A stretch of 64,000 nt of DNA from Rhodosalinus halophilus (GTDB lineage Bacteria > Pseudomonadota > Alphaproteobacteria > Rhodobacterales > Rhodobacteraceae): assembly GCF_003298775.1 (NCBI RefSeq), contig NZ_QNTQ01000011.1, positions 102,555 through 166,554 on the forward strand. The letters run 5' to 3'. The position numbers were made by a program, and so were the translations under genes. Shown in pieces: positions 31,875-42,000 of the stretch. Positions within the stretch are counted from its first letter, which is position 1. Each line of letters opens with the position of its first letter. Under the pieces are notes generated by a model. The model ran no database searches. It worked only from the letters and a program-made list of their open reading frames with translations, and had not been told where the DNA came from.

Positions 31875-33413
31875 ATGCCGTTCCGCCTCCGGGTCGCTCT
31901 AGCCTCTCTGCGCCGCAGAATGCGCCGCGCGCTGGCCGAGCCATCCCTGCTTGCCTTCATCCCGGCCCTGGCGCTCGGGGCGTTCTGGCTCGGCGGAGAG
32001 GGGGCGCTGATCGCCACGGCGCTCGGGCTGCCGGCCGTCTTCGCGATGTCCGGCGCGTTCGAGGGCGCGCCCGCCGCCGACCGTCAGCCCACCGATCCCG
32101 TGACCGGGCTGCCGCTGCGCGACGGCCTGCTCGAGGCGCTTGAGGTCGCGCGCGCCGCGCCGGGGCTGGCCACCGCCTGCATCGTGCTGGAGCTCGACGA
32201 TCTTGCCGATCTGCGCGCGCGCTGCGGCACGGCGGCCGAAGAGACGGCGCTGCGCCGCATCGCCGAACGGCTGAGCGCGGCGCTGCGGACGGGCGACACC
32301 GTGGCACGGCTCACCGACGGGCGCTTCGCCGTGGCGCTCGACGCCGCTCGCCGGCTCGATCTCGAGGCCGCGATCCAGATTGCCGGACGCCTTCAGAACG
32401 CCGTGGAGGAGCCCGTCGGGATCGACGGCGACACCCTCTATCTGACGGCCTCGGTCGGCTTCGCGCTCTCGCAGCGCCTGCCCGGGGCGGATGCCGAGGC
32501 ACTGCTCGAGGCCGGACTTGCCGCGCTGGCCGAAGCGCAGGCCGCCGGCCCGTCGGCCATCCGCGCCCATTCGAGCGAGACGGCGCGCGCGCGCATCCGG
32601 CGCGCCGATCTCGCCGATGCCGTGGCGGCCGCGCTCGAATCGGGGCGGATCAACGCTTGGTTCCAGCCGCAGATCTCGACCGAGACGGGCCGCGTCACCG
32701 GCTTCGAGGCGCTCGCGCGCTGGACTCACCCCGAGCGCGGGCCGGTGCCGCCTGCCGAGTTCCTGCCTGCGCTCGAAGAGGCCGGCCTGCTCGGGCGGCT
32801 GGGCGAGATCATGCTGCGCCAGTCGCTCACGGCGCTTGCCGCATGGGACCGGAGCGGCCTCGAGGTACCGGCGGTCAGCGTCAACGTCTCGGCTGCGGAA
32901 CTGCGTGACCCGCGACTGGCCGACCGCCTCGCCTGGGAGCTCGATCGCTTCGGCGTGGCGCCCGAACGGCTGACGCTGGAGGTGCTGGAGACCGTGATCG
33001 CCGGTGCGCCGGAGGACGTCACCGCGCGCAACGTCAATGCGCTCGCGGCGATGGGCTGCGGGATCGATCTCGATGATTTCGGCACCGGACATGCCTCGAT
33101 CGCGTCGCTCAGACGCTTCCGGGTGAACCGCATCAAGATCGACCGTTCCTTCGTCGCCAAGTGCGACCGCGATCCCGACCAGCAACGCCTCGTCACCGCG
33201 ATCCTGTCGATGGCCGACCAGCTCGGGCTCGGCACCGTCGCGGAGGGTGTCGAGACGGGCGGCGAGCACGCGCTGCTGGCCCAGCTCGGCTGCGGCCACG
33301 TGCAGGGCTTCGCCATCGCGCACCCCATGCCCTTCGAGCACACTTCCGAGTGGATCGCACGCCACGCCGCCCGGCTCGACGCGCCGCCCCGCATCGGCCG
33401 CGGCGCCGGCTAG
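31875..33413 (+). CDS. GGDEF-EAL protein with degenerate GGDEF domain (probable c-di-GMP phosphodiesterase)
   Basis: A 512-residue protein. An N-terminal hydrophobic stretch (about 22-58) forms one or two membrane helices. The GGDEF-like domain (about 72-225) has the site replaced by TDGRFAV, so cyclase activity is unlikely; it may bind GTP. The EAL domain (about 240-495) keeps FEALARW, the NVS metal region (SVNVSAAEL), DLDDFGTGHAS, the Lys in RIKIDRSFV and EGVET, so it should hydrolyse c-di-GMP. Located between ttcA and yidC, with 94 bases to ttcA. Confidence 0.9.
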   Translation: MPFRLRVALASLRRRMRRALAEPSLLAFIPALALGAFWLGGEGALIATALGLPAVFAMSGAFEGAPAADRQPTDPVTGLPLRDGLLEALEVARAAPGLATACIVLELDDLADLRARCGTAAEETALRRIAERLSAALRTGDTVARLTDGRFAVALDAARRLDLEAAIQIAGRLQNAVEEPVGIDGDTLYLTASVGFALSQRLPGADAEALLEAGLAALAEAQAAGPSAIRAHSSETARARIRRADLADAVAAALESGRINAWFQPQISTETGRVTGFEALARWTHPERGPVPPAEFLPALEEAGLLGRLGEIMLRQSLTALAAWDRSGLEVPAVSVNVSAAELRDPRLADRLAWELDRFGVAPERLTLEVLETVIAGAPEDVTARNVNALAAMGCGIDLDDFGTGHASIASLRRFRVNRIKIDRSFVAKCDRDPDQQRLVTAILSMADQLGLGTVAEGVETGGEHALLAQLGCGHVQGFAIAHPMPFEHTSEWIARHAARLDAPPRIGRGAG

Positions 33414-33785
33414 GCGCGCCCCACGTACCCCCATTCCGGCGCCACGCGACGGTCTTACTACGCGACCCGAGGACACGCAGCCCCGCCGACACAGGCCGCA
33501 GCCGTTATCTTGCGGGCATTGATGCAAGGCGTGGTGGCGCAGCCCGTCGCGCAGGCCGGTCGACGCAACCCGCATGGGCGCGGCCCCGCGACCTCGCCCC
33601 GGGGCCGCCACAGATGGCGCCGAGCCGTCCCGGCCGCCCGGGCGCGGGGCAGCGAGTGACGAAACGCCACGTCGAGGCGGCGGGCGCAGCCCTGTGACGC
33701 GGCCTTTGTCCTTGACCTTTCGGCTCGCGGTCTGTTGAACCCTGCTCTGAATTTCCGCGACAGCCAGCGATCGGGGCGCCGCTTC
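33414..33785. other. 372-base gap before yidC
   Basis: No credible gene. A hairpin GCGGCCCC (33580-33587)/GGGGCCGC (33601-33608) with a 13-base loop lies mid-gap. TTGACC at 33712-33717 is a possible -35 for yidC, but no clear -10 is found at the right distance (TTGAAC at 33735-33740 is poor). A TTG at 33735 could give yidC a 17-residue extension, which family starts do not support. Confidence 0.5.
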
Positions 33786-35606
33786 ATGGACGATCAGAAC
33801 AAGAACCTCATTCTTGCGACGGCGCTGAGTTTCGGCGTCATCCTCGCCTGGTTCCTGCTCTTCCCGCCACCCGACGCGCCACCCGAGGATCCGAACGCGA
33901 CCGACCGCACGGCCTCGGCCCCGGCGGATGTCGCCACGGCCCCGACCACTGCGCCCGAAGCCCAGACGGGAACCCCGGGGGCCGGAGCCGCGACCGAGAC
34001 AACCGGCGCGGACGCCCCCCGCATCGCCATCGAGACGCCCCGGCTGTCGGGCTCCATCTCGCTGCAGGGCGGACGGCTCGACACCCTCGCGCTCAAGGAC
34101 TACCGCGACGAACCCGACGAGAACGCCCCGATCGTCGAACTGCTGCGGCCGGCGGGCACGCCCAACGCCTATTACGCGCTTTACGGCTGGGCGCCGGGTC
34201 AAGGCCTGTCGCTCGAACAGGTGCCGGGCGCGAACACGATGTGGGAGCTGGCCGAGGGCGACACGCTTTCGCCCGGCAACCCGGTCACGCTGACCTGGAC
34301 GAACGACGCGGGGCTCACCTTCACCCGACGCATCGCGGTGGACGAAGACTACATGTTCAGTGTCACCCAGCAGGTGACCAACGACGGCACCGGCACCGTC
34401 AGCCTCGCGCCCTACGGCATCGTCGCGCGGCACGGCGAGCCGGAGAACCTGAAGAACTTCTTCATTCTCCACGAGGGCGTCATCGCGATGGCGGACGGGA
34501 CGCTTTCGGAGATCGACTACGACGACGTGGCGGACCTCGAGATCGACCCGGCCGAAGGCGCCCGCGCCGAAGTGATCCGCGTCTCGCAGGACGGCTGGAT
34601 CGGCTTCACCGATCACTACTGGATGACCACGCTCATCCCGCCCGGCGGCGCCGCCTTCAAGGCGGCGGCGAAATACGATGACCGGCGCGACATCTATCAG
34701 ACCGAGGCGGTGCTGCCGACGCGGACGCTCGCACCGGGCGAGAGCACCGAGGCCAGCACGCAACTCTTCGCCGGCGCCAAGGAGTGGGAGACGATCCGCG
34801 ACTACCAGCGCGCGGGCGTCGATCGCTTCATCGACTCGATCGACTGGGGATGGTTCTTCTTCCTGACCAAGCCGATCTTCTGGCTTCTGCACGAGATCAA
34901 CCAGATCATCGGCAACATGGGCTGGGCGATCATCGGGCTCACGCTCTTCATCAAGGCGCTGCTGCTGCCGCTCGCCTACAAGTCCTACGTCTCGATGGCG
35001 AAGATGAAGGAGCTTCAGCCCGAGATGGAGAAGATCAAGGAACGCACCGGCGACGACCGCCAGCGCTTCCAGCAGGAGATGATGGAGCTCTACAAGAAGG
35101 AGCGGGTGAACCCCGCGTCGGGATGTCTGCCGATCCTGCTGCAGATCCCGATCTTCTTCTCGCTCTACAAGGTGATCTTCGTCACGATCGAGCTGCGCCA
35201 CGCGCCGTGGTTCGGGCCCTTCAACGACCTCTCCGCGCCCGACCCGACCTCGATCATGAACCTCTTCGGCCTCATGCCCTGGGATGCGCCGCCGCCCGAG
35301 TCGATCCTGGCGCTGATCTTTATCGGCATTCTGCCGATCATCCTCGGCGTCTCGATGTGGCTTCAGCAGAAGCTGAACCCGGCGCCGACGGATCCGACAC
35401 AGCAGATGATCTTCGCCTGGATGCCCTGGGTGTTCATGTTCATGCTGGGCAGCTTCGCAAGCGGCCTCGTGCTCTACTGGATCGCCAACAACGTGATCAC
35501 CTTCGCGCAGCAGTATGCGATCATGCGCAGCCAGGGCTACAAGCCCGACGTCCTCGGCAACATCCTGTCGAGCTTCCGGCGCAAGGCCAAGACCGAGAGC
35601 AAATGA
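33786..35606 (+). CDS. yidC: Membrane protein insertase YidC
   Basis: A 606-residue inner-membrane insertase that works with or without SecYEG. N-terminal anchor helix (NLILATALSFGVILAWFLLF, about 6-25), a linker rich in Ala/Thr/Pro (25-85), the P1 periplasmic beta domain (about 85-355), and the conserved core of five helices (about 360-590) with IGNMGWAIIGLTLFIKALLL and NPASGCLPILLQIPIFFSLY region. I start at the ATG at 33786 (MDDQNKN), as in related species. It overlaps the MOSC gene by 4 bases. Confidence 0.96.
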   Translation: MDDQNKNLILATALSFGVILAWFLLFPPPDAPPEDPNATDRTASAPADVATAPTTAPEAQTGTPGAGAATETTGADAPRIAIETPRLSGSISLQGGRLDTLALKDYRDEPDENAPIVELLRPAGTPNAYYALYGWAPGQGLSLEQVPGANTMWELAEGDTLSPGNPVTLTWTNDAGLTFTRRIAVDEDYMFSVTQQVTNDGTGTVSLAPYGIVARHGEPENLKNFFILHEGVIAMADGTLSEIDYDDVADLEIDPAEGARAEVIRVSQDGWIGFTDHYWMTTLIPPGGAAFKAAAKYDDRRDIYQTEAVLPTRTLAPGESTEASTQLFAGAKEWETIRDYQRAGVDRFIDSIDWGWFFFLTKPIFWLLHEINQIIGNMGWAIIGLTLFIKALLLPLAYKSYVSMAKMKELQPEMEKIKERTGDDRQRFQQEMMELYKKERVNPASGCLPILLQIPIFFSLYKVIFVTIELRHAPWFGPFNDLSAPDPTSIMNLFGLMPWDAPPPESILALIFIGILPIILGVSMWLQQKLNPAPTDPTQQMIFAWMPWVFMFMLGSFASGLVLYWIANNVITFAQQYAIMRSQGYKPDVLGNILSSFRRKAKTESK

Positions 35607-36346
35607 CCGCCCGGCTCACCGAGATCTGGCGCCATCCGATCAAGGCCCACGGCCGCGAGGCGCTGGACCGGGTGAGGCTCGAGGCCGGGGCGACCCTGCC
35701 CTGGGATCGCGCCTGGGCGGTGGCGCACGAGGCGGCGCGCACGGACGGCAGCGCCTGGGCGCCCTGCGCAGAATTCACCCGCGGCGCCAAGGCGCCCGCG
35801 CTGATGGCGATCGAGGCCGCGCTCGACGAGGCGACCGAGACCGTCACGCTGCGCCACCCGGACCGCCCGGCGCTGACCTTTCGCCCCGATACGGAAGCGG
35901 CGGCCTTTCTCGACTGGGTGCGCCCGCTGATGCCCGAGGGGCGCGCCCTGCCGGCGCGACTGGTCCGGGTGCCCGGCCGCGGCATGACGGACACGGATTT
36001 CCCCTCCATTTCGCTGTGCAACCACGCATCGCACCGGGCGGTGGAGCAGCGCCACGGGCGTCCGCTGTCGCGGCATCGCTGGCGCGGCAATCTCTGGGTC
36101 GAGGGGCTGGCGCCGTGGGAAGAATTCGACCTCGTCGGCCGGGAGGTCAGGATCGGCGGGGCGGTCCTGCGCGTGGTCGAGCGCACCGGGCGGTGCAGCG
36201 CGACCACCGCGAACCCGGAGACGGGACGCGCGGACGTGGACACACTCGCGCTGCTGCGCAGCTGGGGACACGAGGATTTCGCCGTCTATGCCGAGGTGGT
36301 CGAGGGCGGAGAGATCGCGGCCGGCGACGCCGTGACCCGGGCATGA
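35603..36346 (+). CDS. MOSC-domain protein
   Basis: A 247-residue protein with the MOSC N-terminal beta-barrel (LTEIWRHPIKAHGREAL, about 3-50) and MOSC domain (about 95-240), including NLWVEGLAPWEEFDLVG and the cysteine C200-like position in ERTGRCSATTANPETG. MOSC proteins bind molybdenum cofactor or carry sulfur/persulfide and often act in detoxification of N-hydroxylated compounds. It lies between yidC and engB with 4-base overlaps at both ends, a conserved arrangement in alphaproteobacteria. Substrate unknown. Confidence 0.87.
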   Translation: MTARLTEIWRHPIKAHGREALDRVRLEAGATLPWDRAWAVAHEAARTDGSAWAPCAEFTRGAKAPALMAIEAALDEATETVTLRHPDRPALTFRPDTEAAAFLDWVRPLMPEGRALPARLVRVPGRGMTDTDFPSISLCNHASHRAVEQRHGRPLSRHRWRGNLWVEGLAPWEEFDLVGREVRIGGAVLRVVERTGRCSATTANPETGRADVDTLALLRSWGHEDFAVYAEVVEGGEIAAGDAVTRA

Positions 36347-36996
36347 CGGTCCTGACCTTCCCGCTCGCCGAGGCGCCCGAGGCCGCGGAGGAGGAAGCGG
36401 GGCGTCGGCTGTTCGCGGGCTCCGTCGACTTCCTGAAGGGCGTCGTGGCGATGGACGGCCTGCCGCCCGCCGATCGCGCCGAAGTCTGCTTCGCCGGCCG
36501 ATCCAACGTCGGCAAGTCCAGCCTGATCAACGCGCTCACCGGGCGCAGGACGCTCGCGCGAACGTCCAACACGCCGGGACGCACGCAGGAGATCAACTTC
36601 TTCACGCTGGGCGAGAGCCATTACCTCGTGGACCTGCCGGGCTACGGCTACGCCAAGGCGCCGCTTCCCGTGGTGGAGCGGTGGCAGAGGCTGCTCAAGG
36701 CCTATCTTTCCGGCCGCGTCAACCTGCGCCGCGCCTTCGTGCTGATCGACTCGCGGCATGGGGTGAAGCCGGTGGACGAGGAGATCATGGCGCTTCTCGA
36801 TGGCGCGGCCGTCACCTTCCAGACCGTGCTCACGAAAGCCGACAAGGTGAAGCCCAAGGATCGCGAGAAGATGCTGGCGCAGGTGCGCGGGGCGCTCGCC
36901 CGGCATCCGGCGGCCTTCCCCGAGATCGTGCTGACCTCGTCGGAGACGGGAGAGGGGCTGCCGACGCTGCGGGCGATCGTGGCCGCGCTCGCCTGA
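36343..36996 (+). CDS. engB: Ribosome biogenesis GTPase EngB (YihA/YsxC)
   Basis: A 217-residue GTPase needed for 50S assembly. G1 is GRSNVGKSSLINAL (about 52-65), G2 TSNTPGRTQ, G3 VDLPGYGYAK, G4 TKAD and G5 TSSETGEG. Overlaps the MOSC gene by 4 bases. Full length, no oddities. The N-terminal 35 residues are acidic and Ala/Glu-rich. Confidence 0.95.
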   Translation: MTVLTFPLAEAPEAAEEEAGRRLFAGSVDFLKGVVAMDGLPPADRAEVCFAGRSNVGKSSLINALTGRRTLARTSNTPGRTQEINFFTLGESHYLVDLPGYGYAKAPLPVVERWQRLLKAYLSGRVNLRRAFVLIDSRHGVKPVDEEIMALLDGAAVTFQTVLTKADKVKPKDREKMLAQVRGALARHPAAFPEIVLTSSETGEGLPTLRAIVAALA

Positions 36997-37062
36997 GTGG
37001 CGCGCGCTTCTGCTTGCGCCCGGCCGTGGCGGCGGAGATAACCCCGCGCGAGGAGGGCCGCC

Positions 37063-37938
37063 ATGCCGAAGCAAACCACCCGCGACTGGATCGCCACCGC
37101 CCGCACGCTGAGCCAGGCCCTGCCCTATCTGCAGCGCTACGACGGCGCCGTGGTGGTCATCAAGCTCGGCGGCAACGCGATGGGCGACGACGCCGCGATG
37201 GAGGAATTCGCCCGCGACGTGGTGCTGATGCGGATGGTGGGCGTGAACCCGGTGGTCGTGCACGGGGGCGGCCCGATGATCAACGCGATGCTGGGCAAGC
37301 TCGGCGTCGTCTCGGAATTCGTGGGCGGCAAGCGGGTGACGGACGCGGCGACCATCGAGGTGGTCGAGATGGTGCTCTCGGGCCGGGTCAACAAGCGGAT
37401 CGTGCAGGCCATCGGCGAACAGGGCGGCAAGGCCGTGGGCCTGTCGGGCAAGGATGCAGGGCTCATGGTCTGCGATCAGACCGACTCCGCACTGGGCTTC
37501 GTCGGCACGCCGGCGGAGGTGAACGCGGGCTTTCTGCGCGATCTCTTCGACAAGGGGATCGTCCCGGTGATCGCGCCCATCGGCACGGGCCGGGCGGGCG
37601 AGACCTTCAACGTCAACGGCGACACGGCCGCCGGCGCCATCGCCGCGGCGCTGAAGGCCGACCGGTTGCTGCTGCTGACCGATGTCGCCGGCGTCAAGAA
37701 CGCCGCCGGCGAGGTGCAGGAAGAGCTCTCGGCCGAGACCATCCGCGAGATGACCGAGGCCGGCGTGATCGCGGGCGGCATGATCCCCAAGACCGAGACG
37801 GCGCTCGGCGCCATAGAAGGGGGCGTGCGGGGCGTCGTCATCCTCGACGGCCGCGCGCCCAACGCCTGCCTGCTGGAACTCTATACCGAGCACGGCGCGG
37901 GCACGCTCATCCGCCCGGCACACCGGATGGGGCGCTAG
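37063..37938 (+). CDS. argB: Acetylglutamate kinase
   Basis: Second enzyme of arginine synthesis; phosphorylates N-acetyl-L-glutamate with ATP. The 291-residue protein has the amino-acid kinase signatures [10 protein letters not shown] (about 29-38), [12 protein letters not shown] (about 66-77) and the ATP-site [18 protein letters not shown] (about 239-256). The N-terminal helix [18 protein letters not shown] is the type seen in arginine-inhibited NAGKs, which form hexamers, so feedback control by arginine is likely. 66 bases after engB and 1 base before the SixA-like gene. Confidence 0.96.
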   Translation: MPKQTTRDWIATARTLSQALPYLQRYDGAVVVIKLGGNAMGDDAAMEEFARDVVLMRMVGVNPVVVHGGGPMINAMLGKLGVVSEFVGGKRVTDAATIEVVEMVLSGRVNKRIVQAIGEQGGKAVGLSGKDAGLMVCDQTDSALGFVGTPAEVNAGFLRDLFDKGIVPVIAPIGTGRAGETFNVNGDTAAGAIAAALKADRLLLLTDVAGVKNAAGEVQEELSAETIREMTEAGVIAGGMIPKTETALGAIEGGVRGVVILDGRAPNACLLELYTEHGAGTLIRPAHRMGR

Positions 37939-37939
37939 G

Positions 37940-38425
37940 ATGCGGCGGCTGATCCTGATCCGGCACGCGAAATCGGATTGGTCGCTCGCGCTGGACGATC
38001 ACGCGCGCCCGCTCAACAAGCGCGGCCGGCGTTCCGCGCCGCTCATCGGGGCCTGGCTGCGCGAGAAGGGCTATCTGCCCGACGAGGTGATCTGTTCGGA
38101 CGCGGCGCGCACCCGCGAGACCTTCGACCGTCTGGGCATCGAGGCGCCCGTGACCTGCACGCGCATGCTGTACCTCGCCGAGGCGGAGGACATCCTCGAA
38201 GTGCTGCGCGCGGCGGAGGGCGCCACCGTCGCGCTGATCGGGCACAACCCGGGCATCGGCGATTTCGCCGGCTCGATCGTGGTGACGCCGCCCGCGCATC
38301 CGCGCTTTCATGACTACCCCACCGCGGCGACGCTGGTCGCCGAGTTCGACATCGACCGCTGGCGCGACGCCGATTTCGGCATCGCCCGCGCAGTCGACTT
38401 CATCGTCCCGCGCGAGCTGGAGTAA
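37940..38425 (+). CDS. sixA: Histidine phosphatase (SixA-like)
   Basis: A 161-residue member of the histidine phosphatase superfamily. The catalytic RHA motif is at residues 8-10 (LILIRHAKSDWS), a second His is in IGHNPGIGDF (about 93-102). Size and lack of extra domains match SixA phosphohistidine phosphatases acting on phosphotransfer proteins. Starts one base after the argB stop, so probably co-transcribed with it. Substrate not proven. Confidence 0.87.
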   Translation: MRRLILIRHAKSDWSLALDDHARPLNKRGRRSAPLIGAWLREKGYLPDEVICSDAARTRETFDRLGIEAPVTCTRMLYLAEAEDILEVLRAAEGATVALIGHNPGIGDFAGSIVVTPPAHPRFHDYPTAATLVAEFDIDRWRDADFGIARAVDFIVPRELE

Positions 38426-38459
38426 GCCGCTCATCGCGTCCCTGCGGGCGCTCTTCGCG
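38426..38459. repeat. 34-base intergenic repeat, copy 2
   Basis: Differs from 15483-15516 only at the 14th base (T for C). It begins directly after the sixA stop, between convergent sixA and aapP, followed by more GC-rich inverted sequence (GACGCCCGTCAGGGCGG). It may act as a terminator-like element for both genes. Confidence 0.75.
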
Positions 38460-38496
38460 CGCGAGGACGCCCGTCAGGGCGGAGGAGCGCCCCCGC

Positions 38497-39303
<807 letters not shown>

Positions 39304-39314
39304 CGGGTCTTTCC

Positions 39315-40622
39315 TTATCGGCGTTCGGTCTGAAGCTGACGCTCCAGCCACTGCGAATACTGCGAGATGCCGTAGCAGACGACGAAGAAGAGCGCCGCGG
39401 CGAAGCCGAAAAGCTCCCAGTAGACGCCGTTCCACTCGGTCGAGGCGAGAATGGGCCCGCGAATCATGCCCACGAGGTCGAACATGGCGATCACCGACAC
39501 CAGCGTGGTGTCCTTGAAGAGCCCGACCGCGACGTTGACGATGCCGGGGATCGAGATCTTGAGCGCCTGCGGCAGGATGATGAGGCGCATGGCCTGCGGG
39601 TAGTCGAGGCCCAGCGCCGCCGCCGCCTCGTATTGCCCCTTGGGCAGCGCCGCGAGGCCGCCGCGCACCACCTCCGCGATATAGGCGGAGGCGAACATGG
39701 TGATCATGATGATCACCCGCAGGATCAGGTCGAAGGTCGAGTTGGGCGGCAGGAAGTAGGCCAGCACCACGTTCGCCACGAAGAGCAGCGTGATGAGCGG
39801 CACGCCGCGGATGAACTCGATGAAGATCACGCAGATCCACTTGATGATCGGCATGTCGGACTGCCGCCCGAGCGCCAGCGCGATCCCGATCGGCAGCGAG
39901 AGCGACACGCAGACCGTACCCAGGATCAGGTTGAGCATGAAGCCGCCCATGTCGCGGGACGGCACCGCCTCGAGCGTGACCGGGGCGATCGCCGTCAGCG
40001 TCGGCGTGACGAGGCCTGACAGCGACCAGAAGACGAGCGCGGCGGCAATCGCGCCGAAGAAGCCCATGGCGAAGCTCTGCGCGACCAGCCGCTGGAAGAC
40101 GAGATAGCCCACGACGAAACCCGCCGCGGCCATCACGGGCACCCAGACCGATCCGCCCCAGACCAGGAAGTAGGCAAGGAACGGATAGATCGCGGTGAAG
40201 GGCAGAAGATTCCGCGGCGCCTTGGGAAAGAGCACCGGCGCGAGCGCCACGAAGAGCAGCACGAAGGCGAGCGTGGGGCGCCAGTAACTGTCCGCCGGAT
40301 AGGTCACGCCGAAGAGCAGCTGCGTCCAGCGTTCGCGGATCACCGCCCAGCAGGCGCCTGTCGCGCCGTCAAGGATCTCGCGGCATTCGCGCAGGCTGTC
40401 CGCATTCCACACGCCGTTGAATATCCAGGGCATGGTTGCCGACAGCACCCACCAGATCGCCCAGAGCGACACCAGCGTCAGCAGCGTGTTGCCGACCGAC
40501 GAGAAGAGATTCTCGCGCAGCCACTTAACGATCCCCGCCTCCGCGACGGGGGGCGGCGCGGGCGGGATCGTCTCCGTGCGGACGAAGGCGAGCTGCGCGG
40601 CCTGAGCGTGCGTATCACTCAT
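39315..40622 (-). CDS. aapM: General L-amino acid ABC transporter permease AapM
   Basis: A 435-residue inner-membrane permease, larger than typical HisM-type subunits because it has extra N-terminal helices, as AapM/BztC proteins do. About eight transmembrane segments; the conserved permease loop [37 protein letters not shown] lies at about 327-363 and contacts the ATPase. 27 bases after aapQ. Intact. Confidence 0.94.
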   Translation of the reverse strand: MSDTHAQAAQLAFVRTETIPPAPPPVAEAGIVKWLRENLFSSVGNTLLTLVSLWAIWWVLSATMPWIFNGVWNADSLRECREILDGATGACWAVIRERWTQLLFGVTYPADSYWRPTLAFVLLFVALAPVLFPKAPRNLLPFTAIYPFLAYFLVWGGSVWVPVMAAAGFVVGYLVFQRLVAQSFAMGFFGAIAAALVFWSLSGLVTPTLTAIAPVTLEAVPSRDMGGFMLNLILGTVCVSLSLPIGIALALGRQSDMPIIKWICVIFIEFIRGVPLITLLFVANVVLAYFLPPNSTFDLILRVIIMITMFASAYIAEVVRGGLAALPKGQYEAAAALGLDYPQAMRLIILPQALKISIPGIVNVAVGLFKDTTLVSVIAMFDLVGMIRGPILASTEWNGVYWELFGFAAALFFVVCYGISQYSQWLERQLQTERR

Positions 40623-40649
40623 CGAAAGGCTCCTGCACGGCGCGCATCC

Positions 40650-41870
40650 TTAGCGCTCCTTCAGCTTCACGGCGTTGTTGTAGAGGTTCATCACCGCCGA
40701 GATCGTCAGCGAGATCACGAGGTAGAACAGCATCAGGAGCATCACGGATTCGATCGCGCGGCCTGTCTGGTTCAGCGTGATGCCGCCCAGCGTTCCGGTC
40801 ACGTCCATGTAGCCGACCGCGATGGCGAGCGAGCTGTTCTTGGTCAGGTTGAGATACTGCGAGATCACCGGCGGGATCACCACGCGCAGCGCCTGCGGCA
40901 GTATCACGAGCGACATGATCCGTCGCGGGCGCAGGCCAAGCGCAGCGGCCGCCTCTGTCTGGCCGTGGCTGACGGACATGATGCCGGCGCGCACGTTCTC
41001 GGCGATGAAGGCGCCTGTGTAGATCGCCAGCGCAAACCACAGCGCGATGAGCGAGCCGCGCACCTGGATACCGTCCTGAAAGTTGAAGCCGCGCAGTTCC
41101 GGGTATTCGAGCGAGATGGGCTGCCCGAGCGCGAAGAAGGCAAGCAGCGTGGGAACGATCAGGATGGCGAGCGAGGGCCAGCCCATCGGCAGCAGGCGGC
41201 CGGTGTCATAGAGCAGCTTCGTGGCGTAACGGCGATAGGCGAAGACTGCGACGAGCGAGGCGAGAAACACCGCGACGACGATGGCCGAACCGGCCTCCCA
41301 GATCGGCCGCGGGACATAGACGCCACGATTGGTGAAGGCGAAGGCGCCGAACAGCATCGAGGAATCGGGATCGTCGCCGCGGAAGGCCGATGGCGCGGGC
41401 AGCGCGGCGGTCATCACGAAGAAGATGATCAGGATCCAGATCAGGACCGGGACGTTTCGGAAGATCTCGACATAGAAGGCCATCAGCTTGGCCACGAGCC
41501 AGTTCTTCGACAGTCGCAGGACACCCGCCAGCACGCCCAGAACCGTTGCCGTGACGCACCCGAGGAAGGCAACCAAGAGGGTGTTGAGCACCCCCACGAA
41601 GGCGGCGCGCAGGTGCGTGTCCTGACTGTCGTAGGGAATGAGGCGCTGGTTGATGTCGTAGCTGGCCGGCTGCCCCATGAACTCGAAGGAGATGTCCTGA
41701 CCCTGATCCACCAGATTGCGGACGAGGTTCCAGCCCAGGTAGGCCATGAACAGGATCAGAAGCAGCAGCGCGATGAACTGAAACGTATAGCCGCGATACC
41801 GCGTGTCGTTCAGCAGCATCGACAGCCGGAACGACTCGCGTGGCGGCTCGGGGTCCGTGACTGAGGCCAT
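40650..41870 (-). CDS. aapQ: General L-amino acid ABC transporter permease AapQ
   Basis: A 406-residue permease partner of AapM, with about eight helices and a large periplasmic loop between the first and second (WNLVRNLVDQGQDISFEF). The ATPase-coupling loop is [37 protein letters not shown] (about 298-334). I start at the ATG at 41870 (MASVTDPEPP); an in-frame upstream ATG at 41975 would extend into the hairpin region and adds unlikely sequence. Confidence 0.94.
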   Translation of the reverse strand: MASVTDPEPPRESFRLSMLLNDTRYRGYTFQFIALLLLILFMAYLGWNLVRNLVDQGQDISFEFMGQPASYDINQRLIPYDSQDTHLRAAFVGVLNTLLVAFLGCVTATVLGVLAGVLRLSKNWLVAKLMAFYVEIFRNVPVLIWILIIFFVMTAALPAPSAFRGDDPDSSMLFGAFAFTNRGVYVPRPIWEAGSAIVVAVFLASLVAVFAYRRYATKLLYDTGRLLPMGWPSLAILIVPTLLAFFALGQPISLEYPELRGFNFQDGIQVRGSLIALWFALAIYTGAFIAENVRAGIMSVSHGQTEAAAALGLRPRRIMSLVILPQALRVVIPPVISQYLNLTKNSSLAIAVGYMDVTGTLGGITLNQTGRAIESVMLLMLFYLVISLTISAVMNLYNNAVKLKER

Positions 41871-41960
41871 GTAATGATCCCTGTCGGCGCAGACTCCATC
41901 GCTCTGCCGGGCTGATCCGCGGCTGGGTCGCGGCCCTGTTATGCGATGAAGGTCTGGAGA

Positions 41961-41987
41961 GGAAGGGGCGCGCACGGCGCCCCTTCC
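41961..41987 (-). promoter_or_regulatory. Stem-loop between aapJ and aapQ
   Basis: GGAAGGGGCGC (41961-41971) pairs perfectly with GCGCCCCTTCC (41977-41987) across a 5-base loop, 13 bases after the aapJ stop. No T-run follows on the minus strand, so it should protect or partly terminate the aapJ message, raising binding protein over permease. Confidence 0.7.
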
Positions 41988-42000
41988 ATCTGGTCGGGTC

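Noticed and set aside
33414..33785. A structured non-coding RNA in the gap before yidC
   Set aside because: One 8-bp stem alone is not enough, and no pattern of a known RNA family (RNase P RNA, 6S, tmRNA, SRP RNA) was recognised.
31899..35201. 1100-codon minus-strand frame over the EAL gene and yidC
   Set aside because: Antisense shadow with no recognisable motif. Both sense genes are certain.
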